Positions 29,461 through 38,689 are shown, counted from the stretch's first letter. The stretch: 64,000 nt of DNA from Acidimicrobiia bacterium (GCA_026002935.1 BPGH01000001.1:855965-919964); one strand, 5' to 3'. The notes: generated from the letters alone by a model not told the origin. A program made the numbers and translations.

Positions 29461-30375
29461 ATGACCCGACCCTCCCTCTCCATCGGCCTGCCCAACTACG
29501 GCGCGTTCCTGGCCACCGGCGAGTGGCACCGCTTCGTCGACCTCGCGCGCGCCGCGGACGACGCCGGCGTGGACCGGATCGTTGTCGTCGACCACGTGGT
29601 CATGGGTGAGCACACCGACGCGTACGCGTGGGGCCGGTTCCCCACGCCGCCTGACGCGCCGTGGCTCGAGCCGCTCACGGTGCTCGCCGCGTGCGCGTCG
29701 GTGACCCGGCGGGTACGCCTCGCGACCGGCGTCGTGATCGCACCGCTGCGGCCCGCCGCGCTGCTCGCCAAGCAGGCCGCGACGCTCGACGTGCTGTCGC
29801 AGGGCCGGCTCGACCTCGGGGTCGGCGCCGGCTGGCAGCGCGAGGAGTACGAGGCGGAGGGCCTCGACTTCGACCGCCGGGGCGCGCTGCTCACCGACAC
29901 GCTCGCGGCGATGCAGGCGCTGTGGCGCGACACGCCTGCCGACTTCGCGGGCGAGACGCTCTCGTTCGAGCGCATCTACTGCGTGCCGAAGCCCGTGCAG
30001 GACGGCGGGGTGCCCCTGTGGGTGGCGGGCACGCTCAACCGGCGCAACCTCGAACGCGTGGTGCGGTTCGCGAGCGGGTGGATCCCGATCATGGGCGAGA
30101 CCCCGGCCGGGATCGCGCAGGGCCTCGCGACGATCGGCGAGGCGCTGCGCGCCGCCGGGCGCGACCCGGGGGCGCTGCGGGTGCAGGCGCCGGTGCGGGT
30201 CGAGCGCGGCGACGACGGCGCACCGAGCGTGGAGCGGTCGATGGAGTCGGTGCCCGAGCTGGTCGCGGCGGGCGTGACCGACGTGAACGTCCCGCTCGCG
30301 GCGTTCTGCCGGGACCCCGGGCAGGCACCGGAGGCGCTGCGACGCGTCGTGACCGCGTTCGCGGCGGTCGCGTAG
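29461..30375 (+). CDS. LLM class F420-type oxidoreductase
   Basis: This luciferase-like monooxygenase-fold protein has 304 residues. Family features are IVVVDHVVMGE, RVRLATGVVIAPLRPAALLAKQAATLD (cofactor-binding strand and helix), LGVGAGWQREEYEAEGL, and PLWVAGTLNRRNLERV. Actinobacterial members of this type mostly use coenzyme F420, some FMN, to reduce or oxidise an organic substrate. The start ATG lies 11 bases after the GH3 stop, with a GAGG site, so it is cotranscribed. The closing TAG is also the start of a -10 box for the next gene. The substrate is unknown. Confidence 0.85.
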   Translation: MTRPSLSIGLPNYGAFLATGEWHRFVDLARAADDAGVDRIVVVDHVVMGEHTDAYAWGRFPTPPDAPWLEPLTVLAACASVTRRVRLATGVVIAPLRPAALLAKQAATLDVLSQGRLDLGVGAGWQREEYEAEGLDFDRRGALLTDTLAAMQALWRDTPADFAGETLSFERIYCVPKPVQDGGVPLWVAGTLNRRNLERVVRFASGWIPIMGETPAGIAQGLATIGEALRAAGRDPGALRVQAPVRVERGDDGAPSVERSMESVPELVAAGVTDVNVPLAAFCRDPGQAPEALRRVVTAFAAVA

Positions 30376-30378
30376 GGT
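30373..30378 (+). promoter_or_regulatory. leaderless promoter -10 at 30373
   Basis: TAGGGT lies 7 bases before the GTG at 30386 and contains the stop codon of the LLM gene. Confidence 0.5.
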
Positions 30379-30385
30379 CGCCCCC

Positions 30386-31492
30386 GTGCTGACGCCCTTC
30401 GACGACTACCCCGTCCACCAGACGGCGCTGCCGGTGGCCCACGCCGCGACCGGTGACCCGAACCACTACGACCGCTACTGGTTCAACGGGTACCGGGAGG
30501 ACTTCTACTTCGGTGTCGCGATGGCCGTCTACCCGAACCGCGGCATCATCGACGGCGCGCTCGCGACGGTCCACGACGGCGTGCAGCGGTCGGTGTTCGT
30601 GTCGGGACGCCTGCCCGCCGACCGCGGCGAGACCCGGATCGGCCCGCTGTCGATCGAGATCGTGGAGCCGCTGCGCACGACCCGTGTCCGCCTCGACGCC
30701 GCAGATCACGGCATCGAGGCCGACGTCGTGTTCAGCGCGCGCACCGTCGCGCTCGAGGAGCCGCGCCAGACCCTGACGCAGGGCAACCGGCTCGTGATGG
30801 ACTCGACCCGCCTGACCCAGTGGGGCACGTGGTCGGGCCGGATCGTGACCGGCGGCGAGGCGGTGGAGCTCGACCGCGACTACGGGACGAAGGACCGGTC
30901 GTGGGGCGTGAGGCCGGTCGGCGAGCCGGCCGGGGCGGCGCCCGACCCGGTGCTGCCGCAGATCTTCTTCCTGTGGGCCCCGCTCAACTTCGACGACCGC
31001 TGCACGCACTTCCTGTGCTTCGAGCGGGCCGACGGCGGCCGGTGGGTCGGCAGCCAGGTGCTGCTCGACGTGATCGGCCCCTCCGACCCGACCTGGGGCG
31101 TGCCCGGCGGGGTGGAGCACCTCGCGGGCGCGACGCACGAGGTGCGATGGGCCCGCGGGCTGCGCCGTTCGGAGGGCGCGACGCTCACCCTGCACCGTCA
31201 CGACGGACGCGACGAGCGCATCGACCTCGAACCGCTGCTCACGTTCCGCATGCGCGGCCTCGGCTACTCGCACCCGAGGTGGGGGCACGCCCGCTGGCAC
31301 GGCGAGGAGGCGGTCGGCTCCGAGGAGCACCGCGTCGAGGAGCTCGACAACCTCGAGCCGTGGAACATCCACGTGCAGCAGGTGATGCGCGCGCGCTGGG
31401 GCGACCGCACCGGCCTCGGCGTCCTCGAGCAGCTCGCGTTCGGCGAACACCGGCCGAGCGGTCTCACCGGGTTCCTCGACGGCGCCCCCTGA
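30386..31492 (+). CDS. uncharacterised protein, possible AttH/CrtC-like lipocalin fold
   Basis: This 368-residue protein is not recognised with certainty. It begins PFDDYPVHQTALPVAHAATG, then DRYWFNGYREDFYFGVAMAVYPN. It carries conserved-looking aromatic and charged stretches such as RDYGTKDRSWGVRPVG and FFLWAPLNFDDRCTHFLCFE. The predicted composition is mostly beta strand. The layout resembles the two-domain lipocalin-like AttH / hydroxyneurosporene-dehydratase (CrtC) proteins that handle hydrophobic substrates, sometimes steroids. No signal peptide or membrane helix was seen. Its place between an LLM oxidoreductase and a sulfatase suggests a role in the same catabolic run. Confidence 0.6.
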   Translation: MLTPFDDYPVHQTALPVAHAATGDPNHYDRYWFNGYREDFYFGVAMAVYPNRGIIDGALATVHDGVQRSVFVSGRLPADRGETRIGPLSIEIVEPLRTTRVRLDAADHGIEADVVFSARTVALEEPRQTLTQGNRLVMDSTRLTQWGTWSGRIVTGGEAVELDRDYGTKDRSWGVRPVGEPAGAAPDPVLPQIFFLWAPLNFDDRCTHFLCFERADGGRWVGSQVLLDVIGPSDPTWGVPGGVEHLAGATHEVRWARGLRRSEGATLTLHRHDGRDERIDLEPLLTFRMRGLGYSHPRWGHARWHGEEAVGSEEHRVEELDNLEPWNIHVQQVMRARWGDRTGLGVLEQLAFGEHRPSGLTGFLDGAP

Positions 31493-31538
31493 CCCGGGAC
31501 TGGCGCCGCGCGCCGGTCACCGGGCAGCCTGAACGGCG

Positions 31539-33020
31539 ATGCGCCGACCGAACATCTGCTTGATCGTCTCCGACCAGGAGCGCCAGCGCGGCTGGCTGCC
31601 GGGGTCGGTCCGCCTCCCGTGGCGGGAACGGCTGCTCGCGGAGGGGCTGGAGTTCACCAACCACTACACGCACAGCTCGCCGTGCTCGCCCTCGCGGGCG
31701 TCGCTGTTCACCGGCCGGTACCTGCCGCAACACGGTGTCGTCGACAACGTGATCATGCCCGAGCACACCGAGCTCGACCCGGCGATCCCGACGATCGGGT
31801 CGGTGCTGCGCGACGCCGGGTACCGGTCGAGCTACATCGGCAAGTGGCACCTGTCGCAGTCCGCGACCCCCGACCTGACGGCCTACGGGTTCATGGACTG
31901 GGAGGGCAACGACCGGCACTTCATGGGTTGGGCCGGCACCGGCGTCCACTTCGACCCGATCATCGCCGCCAACGCGGCCGCCTGGCTGCGCGAGCACGCG
32001 GCCGCGTCCGACCGGCCGTGGTTCCTGACGGTCGCGCTGGTCAACCCGCACGACGTGATGTGGTTCCCGATCGACCAGCCCTGGTACGCGCAGCGGAATC
32101 CCGACGACGTCCGCCGTGCCCGCCGCGTGCTCGAGTGGGCGAAGTGGAAGGACGACGACGTCCTCCCGGTGTACGACCGCCACTACGAAGAGGTGTGCGA
32201 CGAGCTGCCACCGAACTTCGGTGACGACCTCCTCGACAAGCCCGCGGCGCAGCGGCAGTGGCGCTGGGACCAGCAGCACGGCCTCTGGGGCTACATCGAC
32301 CCGGCCGACACGAAGACCTGGCTGCGGCACCTCGACTACTACGTCGAGCTCCACCGGCTCGCGGACGAGTCGCTGGGCACCGTGCTCGGCGCGCTCGAGG
32401 AGTCGGGCGCCTACGACGACACGGTCGTGATCTTCACCTCGGATCACGGCGACATGTGCGGCTCGCACGGCCTGCGCTCGAAGGGCCCCTTCGTGTACGA
32501 GGAGATCATGAACGTGCCGCTGTACGTCCGGGTCCCGGGCGTGACGCGGCCCGGCACCCGCACCGACGCGCTCGCGACCCACGTCGACCTGGCGACGACG
32601 ATCGCGTCGCTCGCCGGCGCCGACACCGGGGCGTTCCGGGGCCTCGACCTCACGCCCGTGTTCGCCGACCCCTCGTCCACCGTCCGCGACCACGTCCTGT
32701 TCGCCCACGACACCGCGCACACCGAGATGATCAACCAGACCCGCTACGCGATCCGCGGGTTCTTCGACGGCCGCACGAAGTACGCGCGGTACTACGGCGT
32801 CGGGGGCGGCAAGCCCGGGACGGGGCTGTGGGGGAAGGACCCGGGCAGGAAGCTCTACGACGTCGACGCCGCATTCGAGGACCAGGAGCACGAGTGGTAC
32901 GACCTCGCGGACGACCCGCACGAGCTCGTGAACCTGGCGCACGACCGCGGCCGGCGCGCCGGGCTGCGTGCCAACTTCGAACGGCTCCTCGAGTACGAGG
33001 CCGCCGAGCTCAGCTCCTGA
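31539..33020 (+). CDS. type I (formylglycine) sulfatase
   Basis: This 493-residue arylsulfatase-superfamily enzyme cleaves sulfate esters. The N-terminal NICLIVSDQERQRGW supplies calcium ligands, with Asp12 followed by Gln rather than a second Asp. The modification motif CSPSR at 49-53 (Cys49), followed by ASLFTGR, is the C-x-P-S-R signature converted to formylglycine by a maturase. GYRSSYIGKWHLS and IFTSDHGDMCGSHG are the further metal and sulfate-binding blocks. No signal peptide is seen, so it is probably cytoplasmic. Its stop overlaps the end of the convergent EthD-like gene by 11 bases. The maturase gene is not in this window. Confidence 0.92.
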   Translation: MRRPNICLIVSDQERQRGWLPGSVRLPWRERLLAEGLEFTNHYTHSSPCSPSRASLFTGRYLPQHGVVDNVIMPEHTELDPAIPTIGSVLRDAGYRSSYIGKWHLSQSATPDLTAYGFMDWEGNDRHFMGWAGTGVHFDPIIAANAAAWLREHAAASDRPWFLTVALVNPHDVMWFPIDQPWYAQRNPDDVRRARRVLEWAKWKDDDVLPVYDRHYEEVCDELPPNFGDDLLDKPAAQRQWRWDQQHGLWGYIDPADTKTWLRHLDYYVELHRLADESLGTVLGALEESGAYDDTVVIFTSDHGDMCGSHGLRSKGPFVYEEIMNVPLYVRVPGVTRPGTRTDALATHVDLATTIASLAGADTGAFRGLDLTPVFADPSSTVRDHVLFAHDTAHTEMINQTRYAIRGFFDGRTKYARYYGVGGGKPGTGLWGKDPGRKLYDVDAAFEDQEHEWYDLADDPHELVNLAHDRGRRAGLRANFERLLEYEAAELSS

Positions 33021-33729
33021 GGATGTACTCCGACATCGTGTAGCTGCGCATCGTCGCCGGGTCGTACAGGAGCTTGGTGCTGTCGAGCATGATGCGCACG
33101 CGCTCGGCGAGGTCGGCGCCGTCGGGTGAGCCGAAGAACCTGCCGAGGTCGGTGAGGTGCCCGGCCGTCGGCCACGACTCCTCGACGATCGCGCGGTAGC
33201 GCGGCGCGCCCGGTGTGAGCGGCCGGACGACGGCGTTGCGGACGTAGCGGCAGCGGGGCTGCATCCACTCCGACATCGGCGACTGGTGGCCGTACCAGTG
33301 GCCGTAGAACGTCTCGTCGTCGACGCCGGGCGGCTTGTCGAACACCGTGAGCGTCGTGATGCCGGGCGAACGCTCCCCGTCGGGCCACGACCGGGCGGGG
33401 GCGTGCCCGTTGCCGCCGTAGTCGGTGTACATCGACTCCGTCACGAGGTACCCCGCGCGCCGCACGCCGACCCCGCCGAGGACGGCCTCGTAGGGCCCGC
33501 GCCGGTCGTGCGCGTCGAGCCATACCGAGACACAGGCCCTGACGGGCAGCTCGTCGTCGGGCACCGGCACCATCGACGGCACCTGCGCGTGCTCGTCGTC
33601 GACGTCGATCTGCAGGGCGCGCGGCCCGAGCGCGAGGAGCTGCGCCCCGATCTCCCCGACGAGCCGCTCGCGCAGCATGGCCGGATCGACCGACGGGCGC
33701 TCCCAGACCAGGTAGACGAGCTTCTCCAC
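33010..33729 (-). CDS. EthD domain-containing protein
   Basis: This 239-residue protein starts at GTG 33729. The C-terminal half has an EthD / dimeric alpha-beta-barrel pattern (DDETFYGHWYGHQSPMSEWM, then RCRYVRNAVVRPL and YRAIVEESWPT). The N-terminal half (KLVYLVWERPSVDPAMLRERL) looks like a second degenerate copy. EthD proteins accompany cytochrome P450 or CoA-linked degradation genes and may bind or isomerise small substrates; the function is poorly known. The gene lies 11 bases after malonyl-CoA decarboxylase. It has its own possible -10 (TAGGTT) formed partly from that gene's stop codon. Confidence 0.75.
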   Translation of the reverse strand: MEKLVYLVWERPSVDPAMLRERLVGEIGAQLLALGPRALQIDVDDEHAQVPSMVPVPDDELPVRACVSVWLDAHDRRGPYEAVLGGVGVRRAGYLVTESMYTDYGGNGHAPARSWPDGERSPGITTLTVFDKPPGVDDETFYGHWYGHQSPMSEWMQPRCRYVRNAVVRPLTPGAPRYRAIVEESWPTAGHLTDLGRFFGSPDGADLAERVRIMLDSTKLLYDPATMRSYTMSEYILRS

Positions 33730-33737
33730 GCGCGCGC

Positions 33738-33743
33738 AACCTA
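33738..33743 (-). promoter_or_regulatory. leaderless promoter -10 of the EthD-like gene
   Basis: On the minus strand TAGGTT lies 8 bases before the GTG at 33729. Its TAG is the stop codon of the malonyl-CoA decarboxylase gene. Confidence 0.45.
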
Positions 33744-35048
33744 CCCGGCGAGGAGCTGGCGCACCGCGTCCGACATCGCCACCTCGCCGCGCGCGACGTA
33801 CGCCTCGGCGCGCTCCATGATCCGGTCGGGGTCGTAGCGGTAGTTCGCCATGATCCCGACCGAGCGTTCGCGGCCGGCCGCACTCGGGTCCGCCAGCCAG
33901 TTGAGGCGTTCCACGGAGGCGCCGTTCGCGAGGTGGAAGTTCGCCACGGGGTCGACGACCCGGCCGTCGCGCTGCGTCGTCAGGTAGCGGGCGCACAGCG
34001 TCAGCAGGGCGGGCCGGATGGCCTCGTCGGCGTCCCAGCCGGCGTCGGCGAGCCGGGCGAGCACGCGCCCCGGTTGCGCCGGCAGCAGCTCGGCTTCGCG
34101 GGCCGGCAGGTCGCCGGTGCGCAGCTCGTCCTCCAGCCAGGCCCGGAAGCCCGGGATCGGCGACAGCGTCACGTAGTGGCGCACGTGGTCGAGCTCGCCG
34201 CGCAGCCGGTCGACCACCTGCTTGATGAGGGCGTTGCCGAGGTTCACGCCCGCGAGCCCCGGCTGGCAGTTCGAGATCGAGTAGAAGACGGCGGTGTCGG
34301 CCCGGCCCGCGTTGAGCTCGGGCGCCGACTCGTCGAGCAGCGACTCGAGCTCGGTGGCGATGCCGGCCGTCAGGGCGATCTCGACGAAGACGAGCGGTTC
34401 GTCGGGCATCGACGGGTGGAAGAACGCGTAGCAGCGCCGGTCGCTGTCGAGCCGGTTCTTCAGGTCGGCCCACGAGTCGATGGCGTGCACCGCCTCGTAC
34501 TCGATCAGCTTCTCGAGCAGCGACGCCGGCGCGTCCCAGGTGATGCGCCGGAGCTCGAGCAGCCCGATGTCGAAGAGCGTCGCGAGGTGACGGCGCAGCT
34601 CCTCGTCGAGCTCGGCGAGGTCGGGGTCGCCCGCGGCGAGTCCGAGCAGGTCGGCCCGCAGGTCGACGAGGAGCTTCACGCCGCCCTCGAGACCGCTGAA
34701 CGACGAGAGCAGACCGATCGCCGGCGGGGTGAGCGCGTCGCGCAGGCGGCGTTCGGCGCGCCGGTCGCCGGGCGGCGCGGCCCGGCAGGCCTCCAGCTCG
34801 GCGGCCACCGCGTCGGGTGCGGTCCAGAACTCGTCGACGAGCATCCGGAAGAAGCGGCGCCGCCACTCGTCGTCGCCGGCGACGTACGCCTCCGCGATCG
34901 TCGCCGCGCCCGCCCGCTTGGTCGTCGTCGCGTGCCGGCCGAGCGCGTCGGCGACGAGCGCGCGCAGCTTCCGCTCGTCGCGCTCCGGACCGCGCCCACC
35001 CCGGCGCCGGAGCCGTCCGAACCGCTCGCGGATGCCGTGGCTGACCAC
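33741..35048 (-). CDS. malonyl-CoA decarboxylase
   Basis: This 435-residue enzyme matches the eukaryote/rhizobial-type (MatA, MCD) family, which decarboxylates malonyl-CoA to acetyl-CoA. It has the N-terminal helical domain and the catalytic GNAT-like domain. The latter includes CYAFFHPSMPDEPLVFVEIAL, the serine segment FYSISNCQPGLAGVNLGN, and the catalytic histidine in VANFHLANGA (His372). YLTTQRDGRVVDPVANFH is a strongly typical stretch. Start GTG 35048 gives the normal length. It is 26 bases downstream of the deacylase gene, and no malonate ligase or transporter is seen nearby. It may serve malonate breakdown or control of malonyl-CoA level. Confidence 0.92.
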   Translation of the reverse strand: MVSHGIRERFGRLRRRGGRGPERDERKLRALVADALGRHATTTKRAGAATIAEAYVAGDDEWRRRFFRMLVDEFWTAPDAVAAELEACRAAPPGDRRAERRLRDALTPPAIGLLSSFSGLEGGVKLLVDLRADLLGLAAGDPDLAELDEELRRHLATLFDIGLLELRRITWDAPASLLEKLIEYEAVHAIDSWADLKNRLDSDRRCYAFFHPSMPDEPLVFVEIALTAGIATELESLLDESAPELNAGRADTAVFYSISNCQPGLAGVNLGNALIKQVVDRLRGELDHVRHYVTLSPIPGFRAWLEDELRTGDLPAREAELLPAQPGRVLARLADAGWDADEAIRPALLTLCARYLTTQRDGRVVDPVANFHLANGASVERLNWLADPSAAGRERSVGIMANYRYDPDRIMERAEAYVARGEVAMSDAVRQLLAG

Positions 35049-35074
35049 GGTCGCCCCGGTCCCGGCGGCCGGCG

Positions 35075-36790
35075 TCAGGGCCGGCCGGCGGTCACGGTCT
35101 CGGTGTCGCGCCCCGACCGCAGCAGCGTGCCCGGCCGGGCGTCGGTGAACTCGCCGTGGTCGACGATCTCGGTGCCGTTCACGAGCACGTGTTCGATGCC
35201 GTCGGCGCCGCAGTACAGGCGCGGGGCGCCCGTGGGCAGGTCGAAGCGCATGCGCACCTTCTGGGTGCCGATCGTGTGCGGGTCGAGCACGACGACGTCG
35301 GCGTGCCACCCCTCCTGCAGGCGACCGCGCTCCTTGAGCCCGTACAGGCGGGCGGGGACGTCGGTCAGCATGCGCACGGCCTCCTCGACCGGGAGCAGGC
35401 CGTGGCGGCGCACCGCGCCGCCGAGCATCGCCGTCGCGTAGTTGAAGGTCGCGAGGAAGTCGAGGTGTGCGCCGGCGTCGGACGCGCCGACGACGGTGCG
35501 CGGGTCACGCCAGACCCGCACGCGCGCCTCCCAGTCCTCGACCCGGTCGCCGGAGGGCGGGAACCCGAGACCGGTCATGAGGTCGTCGGCGACGACGATG
35601 TCGCACAGCGCGTCGAAGGGGTCCTTGCCGAGCTCGCGCGCGACCTCGCCCACCGTCCGCCCCTCGAACCGCGAGTTCTCCGGCGCGAAGGTCTCGTTGA
35701 TCACGTAGGTCGGCCAGTTGGCCACGCCGACGAGGTGCTTGCCCCCGCCCGCGGCCTCCCGCAGCGCGGCCCGGCCCTCGGGGCTGGCGAGCATGGCCTT
35801 CTTCTCTTCGTGGGGGAGCGCCATCGGCTTCTGCCAGCCGGGGATCGTGTCGAGGAGGAAGCCGTTGTCGAAGCAGATGCGGGGCGACGGCGCGTCGGGC
35901 AGCGTGAGCGCGAGGACGCGCCCGCCCCGCCGGGCCGCGTGGTCGGACGCGGCGAGGTTGTGCTCGACCATCGCCTCGGCGCCGGCCATCACGAACAGGA
36001 CGTTCCAGTTGAGCGGGCGGTCGGCCGCGACCGACATGCGGGCCATCAGGTCGGGTGCGAAGTCCTCGAACTGCCCGACCCCGGGGATGAACTCGAGCGT
36101 GGTCCCGGGGTGCTCGCGCACCACCCCGCACAGGGAGACCAGCTCCTCCTCGGTGGCGTGGCGCGACGGCACCATCTCGCCGTCCCCGTCGTTGTGCGTC
36201 GGGGCCCAGGAGGAGGAAAAGCCGAGGCCGCCCGCGCGCAGGCTCTCGGCGAGCAGGCCCGCCATCGCCTCGAGGTCGGCAGGGGTCGCCGCCCCCTGCG
36301 TCGCCCGGTCGCCCATCACGACCCGGCGGATCGTCGAGTGCCCGACGAGGAAGCCCGCGTTCGGCGCCAGCGTCCCCTCGATGCGGTCGAGGTAGTCGCC
36401 GAACGAGCGCCAGTCCCAGGGCAACGCCGACTCGAGCGCGGCGAGCGGCATCCCCTCCACGCGGGCCAGCATCCGCATGAGGTAGTCGCCGTGTTCGGGG
36501 GCGAGCGGCGCGATCGTGAATCCGCAGTTGCCACCGATCACCGTCGTGACGCCGTGCAGTGGCGACGGGCTCAGGGTCGGGTCGAAGAAGACCTGCGCGT
36601 CGTAGTGCGTGTGGATGTCGACGAAGCCCGGCGCGACGACCTTGCCGTCGGCGTCGATGGTGCGGTGGGCGCGCCCGTCGACCTCGCCGATCGCGACGAC
36701 GCGACCGTCTCGGATGCCGACGTCCGCACGGCGGGCCGGCGCGCCCGTGCCGTCGACGACGCTCCCGTTGCGGATGATCACGTCGAGCAT
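35075..36790 (-). CDS. N-acyl-D-amino-acid deacylase family amidohydrolase
   Basis: This 571-residue metal-dependent amidohydrolase resembles D-aminoacylases. The N-terminal MLDVIIRNGSVVDGTG and C-terminal ADVVVLDP form the small beta domain. The metal site HTHYD has His60 and His62; TTVIGGNCGFTIAPL supplies the cysteine region, and VVGASDAGAHLDF the catalytic aspartate. Family members hydrolyse N-acyl-D-amino acids, or cyclic amides or imides in related lines. ATG 36790 has an ideal GGGAGGA site, so longer starts are rejected. It heads a minus-strand group with malonyl-CoA decarboxylase and the EthD-like gene and is divergent from an SDR gene. Confidence 0.88.
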   Translation of the reverse strand: MLDVIIRNGSVVDGTGAPARRADVGIRDGRVVAIGEVDGRAHRTIDADGKVVAPGFVDIHTHYDAQVFFDPTLSPSPLHGVTTVIGGNCGFTIAPLAPEHGDYLMRMLARVEGMPLAALESALPWDWRSFGDYLDRIEGTLAPNAGFLVGHSTIRRVVMGDRATQGAATPADLEAMAGLLAESLRAGGLGFSSSWAPTHNDGDGEMVPSRHATEEELVSLCGVVREHPGTTLEFIPGVGQFEDFAPDLMARMSVAADRPLNWNVLFVMAGAEAMVEHNLAASDHAARRGGRVLALTLPDAPSPRICFDNGFLLDTIPGWQKPMALPHEEKKAMLASPEGRAALREAAGGGKHLVGVANWPTYVINETFAPENSRFEGRTVGEVARELGKDPFDALCDIVVADDLMTGLGFPPSGDRVEDWEARVRVWRDPRTVVGASDAGAHLDFLATFNYATAMLGGAVRRHGLLPVEEAVRMLTDVPARLYGLKERGRLQEGWHADVVVLDPHTIGTQKVRMRFDLPTGAPRLYCGADGIEHVLVNGTEIVDHGEFTDARPGTLLRSGRDTETVTAGRP

Positions 36791-36821
36791 GGTTCCTCCC
36801 GGGGTCGGGACGTCGCCCAAC

Positions 36822-36827
36822 TATTGT
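36822..36827 (+). promoter_or_regulatory. promoter -10 of the SDR gene
   Basis: TATTGT lies 9 bases before the ATG at 36837, within a 46-base divergent spacer whose other gene (36790, minus) has a strong ribosome site. Confidence 0.4.
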
Positions 36828-36836
36828 CCACCGCCG

Positions 36837-37592
36837 ATGCCGGATGCACTCGCGGGCAAGGTTGCGCTGGTCACGGGCGCGGGGAGCGGGATCGGTCGTG
36901 CGATCGCCCGCCGCTTCGCCGCCCGCGGTGCCCGCGTCGTGCTCGCCGACGTCGACGAGTCCGGGGCGCTCGGCACCCTGCGCGAACTGGAGGGCGAGGG
37001 GGCGGTCGTACGTGGCGACGTCACGGTCGAGGACGACGTCGCCGCGATGGTGGACGCGGCCGTGGGGCGGTTCGGTCGGCTCGACTGCGCGGTGAACAAC
37101 GCCGGGATCGCCCCGGCACCGAAGGCCTTCACCGATCACACCCTCGCCGAATGGCAGCGCACGATCGACGTCGACCTCACCGGCGTGTTCCTCTGCATGC
37201 AGCACGAGATCCGGCGCTTCCTCGCCCAGGGTGGCGGTGGCGCCATCGTGAACGTGTCGTCGGGTGCCGGCGTCGTGCCCGCACCCGGCCAGCCGCAGTA
37301 CACGGCGGCCAAGCACGGGGTGCTCGGCCTCACGAAGCAGGCCGCGCAGGAGTACGGCCGCCAGGGCATCCGCGTCAACGCCGTGCTGCCGGGCACCACC
37401 GAGACGCCCGCGCTGCGCGCCCACCTCGACGCCAGCCCGGGCCTGGAGGACCGGATGCGCAGGCTGGTGCCGCTCGGGCGGCTCGGCACCGCCGACGAGG
37501 TCGCCCGGGCCGCCGTGTGGCTGTGCTCCGACGACGCGGCGTACGTGAGCGGCGCGTCACTGCTCGTCGACGGCGCGACGATCGCCCGCTGA
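36837..37592 (+). CDS. SDR family NAD(P)-dependent oxidoreductase
   Basis: This 251-residue classical short-chain dehydrogenase shows the cofactor motif ALVTGAGSGIGRAIA, DVDES after the second strand (suggesting NAD rather than NADP), CAVNNAGIAP, the catalytic IVNVSSGAG serine, YTAAKHG (Tyr-x3-Lys), and PGTTETPA. It resembles 3-oxoacyl-ACP or hydroxyacyl-CoA dehydrogenases used in acyl or alcohol oxidation, but the substrate cannot be assigned. ATG 36837 is the natural start. The gene ends at a short hairpin facing the convergent LLM gene. Confidence 0.88.
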   Translation: MPDALAGKVALVTGAGSGIGRAIARRFAARGARVVLADVDESGALGTLRELEGEGAVVRGDVTVEDDVAAMVDAAVGRFGRLDCAVNNAGIAPAPKAFTDHTLAEWQRTIDVDLTGVFLCMQHEIRRFLAQGGGGAIVNVSSGAGVVPAPGQPQYTAAKHGVLGLTKQAAQEYGRQGIRVNAVLPGTTETPALRAHLDASPGLEDRMRRLVPLGRLGTADEVARAAVWLCSDDAAYVSGASLLVDGATIAR

Positions 37593-37594
37593 GC

Positions 37595-37611
37595 CGCGGC
37601 GACGCGCCGCG
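37595..37611. terminator. short hairpin between convergent genes
   Basis: CGCGGCG (37595-37601) and CGCCGCG (37605-37611) form a perfect 7-bp stem with a 3-base loop between the SDR stop and the LLM stop, a candidate bidirectional terminator. Confidence 0.4.
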
Positions 37612-37613
37612 CG

Positions 37614-38660
37614 TCACGTGACGAGCTCGGCCATCACCTCGAGCGCCTCGGGTTGGGGTGCGCCGAGGATCATCGTCGTCACGCCGGCCTCGCGCCACGG
37701 CTCGAGCCGGTCGCGGATGCGCTCGCGCGGGCCCAGCAGCGAGATCTCGTCGACGAGCTCGAACGGCACCGCGGCCGCGGCCTCGCGCTTGTGGCCGTCG
37801 AGGTAGAGGTCCTGGATCTCCTTCGCCGCGGCCTCGAACCCGTAGCGGCACGCCAGGTCGTTGTAGAAGTTCCGCCCGCGGGCGCCCATGCCGCCGACGT
37901 AGAGCGCGACCATCGGGCGCACGAGGTCGGCCAGGCGCTCCGGGTCGTCTCCGACGAGCACCGTCACGGTGGGTGCGATGTCGAAGTCGGCCGGGCCCTT
38001 GCCGCCCCCCGCCGCCGCGAACCCGGCCTCGAGCGACGCGCCGAACACCTCGCGGGCCCGGTACGGCGAGAAGAAGATGGGGAGCCAGCCGTCGGCGATC
38101 TCGGCCGCGAGAGCGACGTTCTTCGGCCCGATCGCCGCGAGGTAGATGGGGACATCGGTGCGGCGGGGGTGGACGATCAGCTTGAGCGGCTTGCCCAGCC
38201 CGGTCGCGCCCGGCCCCCGGTAGGGGATGTCGTAGTGCTCACCGTGGTGCTCCAGCGGCCGTTCGCGGCGCAGGACCTCGCGGACGATCTCGACGTACTC
38301 GCGGGTGCGCACCAGCGGCTTCCCGTACGGCTGGCCGTGCCAGCCCTCGACCACCTGCGGTCCCGAGGCCCCCAGGCCGAGCAGGAAGCGCCCGCCGCTC
38401 ATGCCGTCGAGCGTCACCGCGGTCATCGCGGTCATCGCCGGCGTGCGTGCGGGCATCTGCATGATCGCCGGCCCGAAGTGGAGCCGCGACGTGTGGGCCA
38501 TCAGCCACGTGAGCGGGGTGACCGCGTCGGTTCCGTACGCCTCGGCGGTCCACGCGGAGTGGAAGCCCAGCGCCTCGGCGCGCTGCGCGAGCGCGATCGC
38601 CTGGGGCAGACCGTTCGCCCAGTCCTGGTAGCCGAGGTTGATGCCGAGTCGCAGCGTCAC
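37614..38660 (-). CDS. LLM class F420-type oxidoreductase (MSMEG-like, TIGR03559 type)
   Basis: This 348-residue luciferase-like protein starts at GTG 38660. Features are [75 protein letters not shown], and [22 protein letters not shown]. The [19 protein letters not shown] pattern is that of a large actinobacterial F420-dependent subfamily of unknown substrates. It would use reduced F420 for hydride transfer or be an oxidase. The gene is divergent from zwf; in several actinobacteria F420-reducing glucose-6-phosphate dehydrogenases exist, but the neighbouring zwf is the classical NADP type. Confidence 0.85.
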   Translation of the reverse strand: MTLRLGINLGYQDWANGLPQAIALAQRAEALGFHSAWTAEAYGTDAVTPLTWLMAHTSRLHFGPAIMQMPARTPAMTAMTAVTLDGMSGGRFLLGLGASGPQVVEGWHGQPYGKPLVRTREYVEIVREVLRRERPLEHHGEHYDIPYRGPGATGLGKPLKLIVHPRRTDVPIYLAAIGPKNVALAAEIADGWLPIFFSPYRAREVFGASLEAGFAAAGGGKGPADFDIAPTVTVLVGDDPERLADLVRPMVALYVGGMGARGRNFYNDLACRYGFEAAAKEIQDLYLDGHKREAAAAVPFELVDEISLLGPRERIRDRLEPWREAGVTTMILGAPQPEALEVMAELVT

Positions 38661-38677
38661 GCGCGCATCGTCGCGCG

Positions 38678-38683
38678 TAGCCT
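38678..38683 (+). promoter_or_regulatory. leaderless promoter -10 of zwf
   Basis: TAGCCT lies 6 bases before the zwf ATG in the 29-base divergent spacer. Confidence 0.55.
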
Positions 38684-38689
38684 GCCGGC

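Noticed and set aside
31683-31697. Possible alkaline phosphatase or phosphonate hydrolase instead of sulfatase
   Set aside because: The CSPSR sequence at residues 49-53 followed by ASLFTGR is the formylglycine signature of sulfatases.
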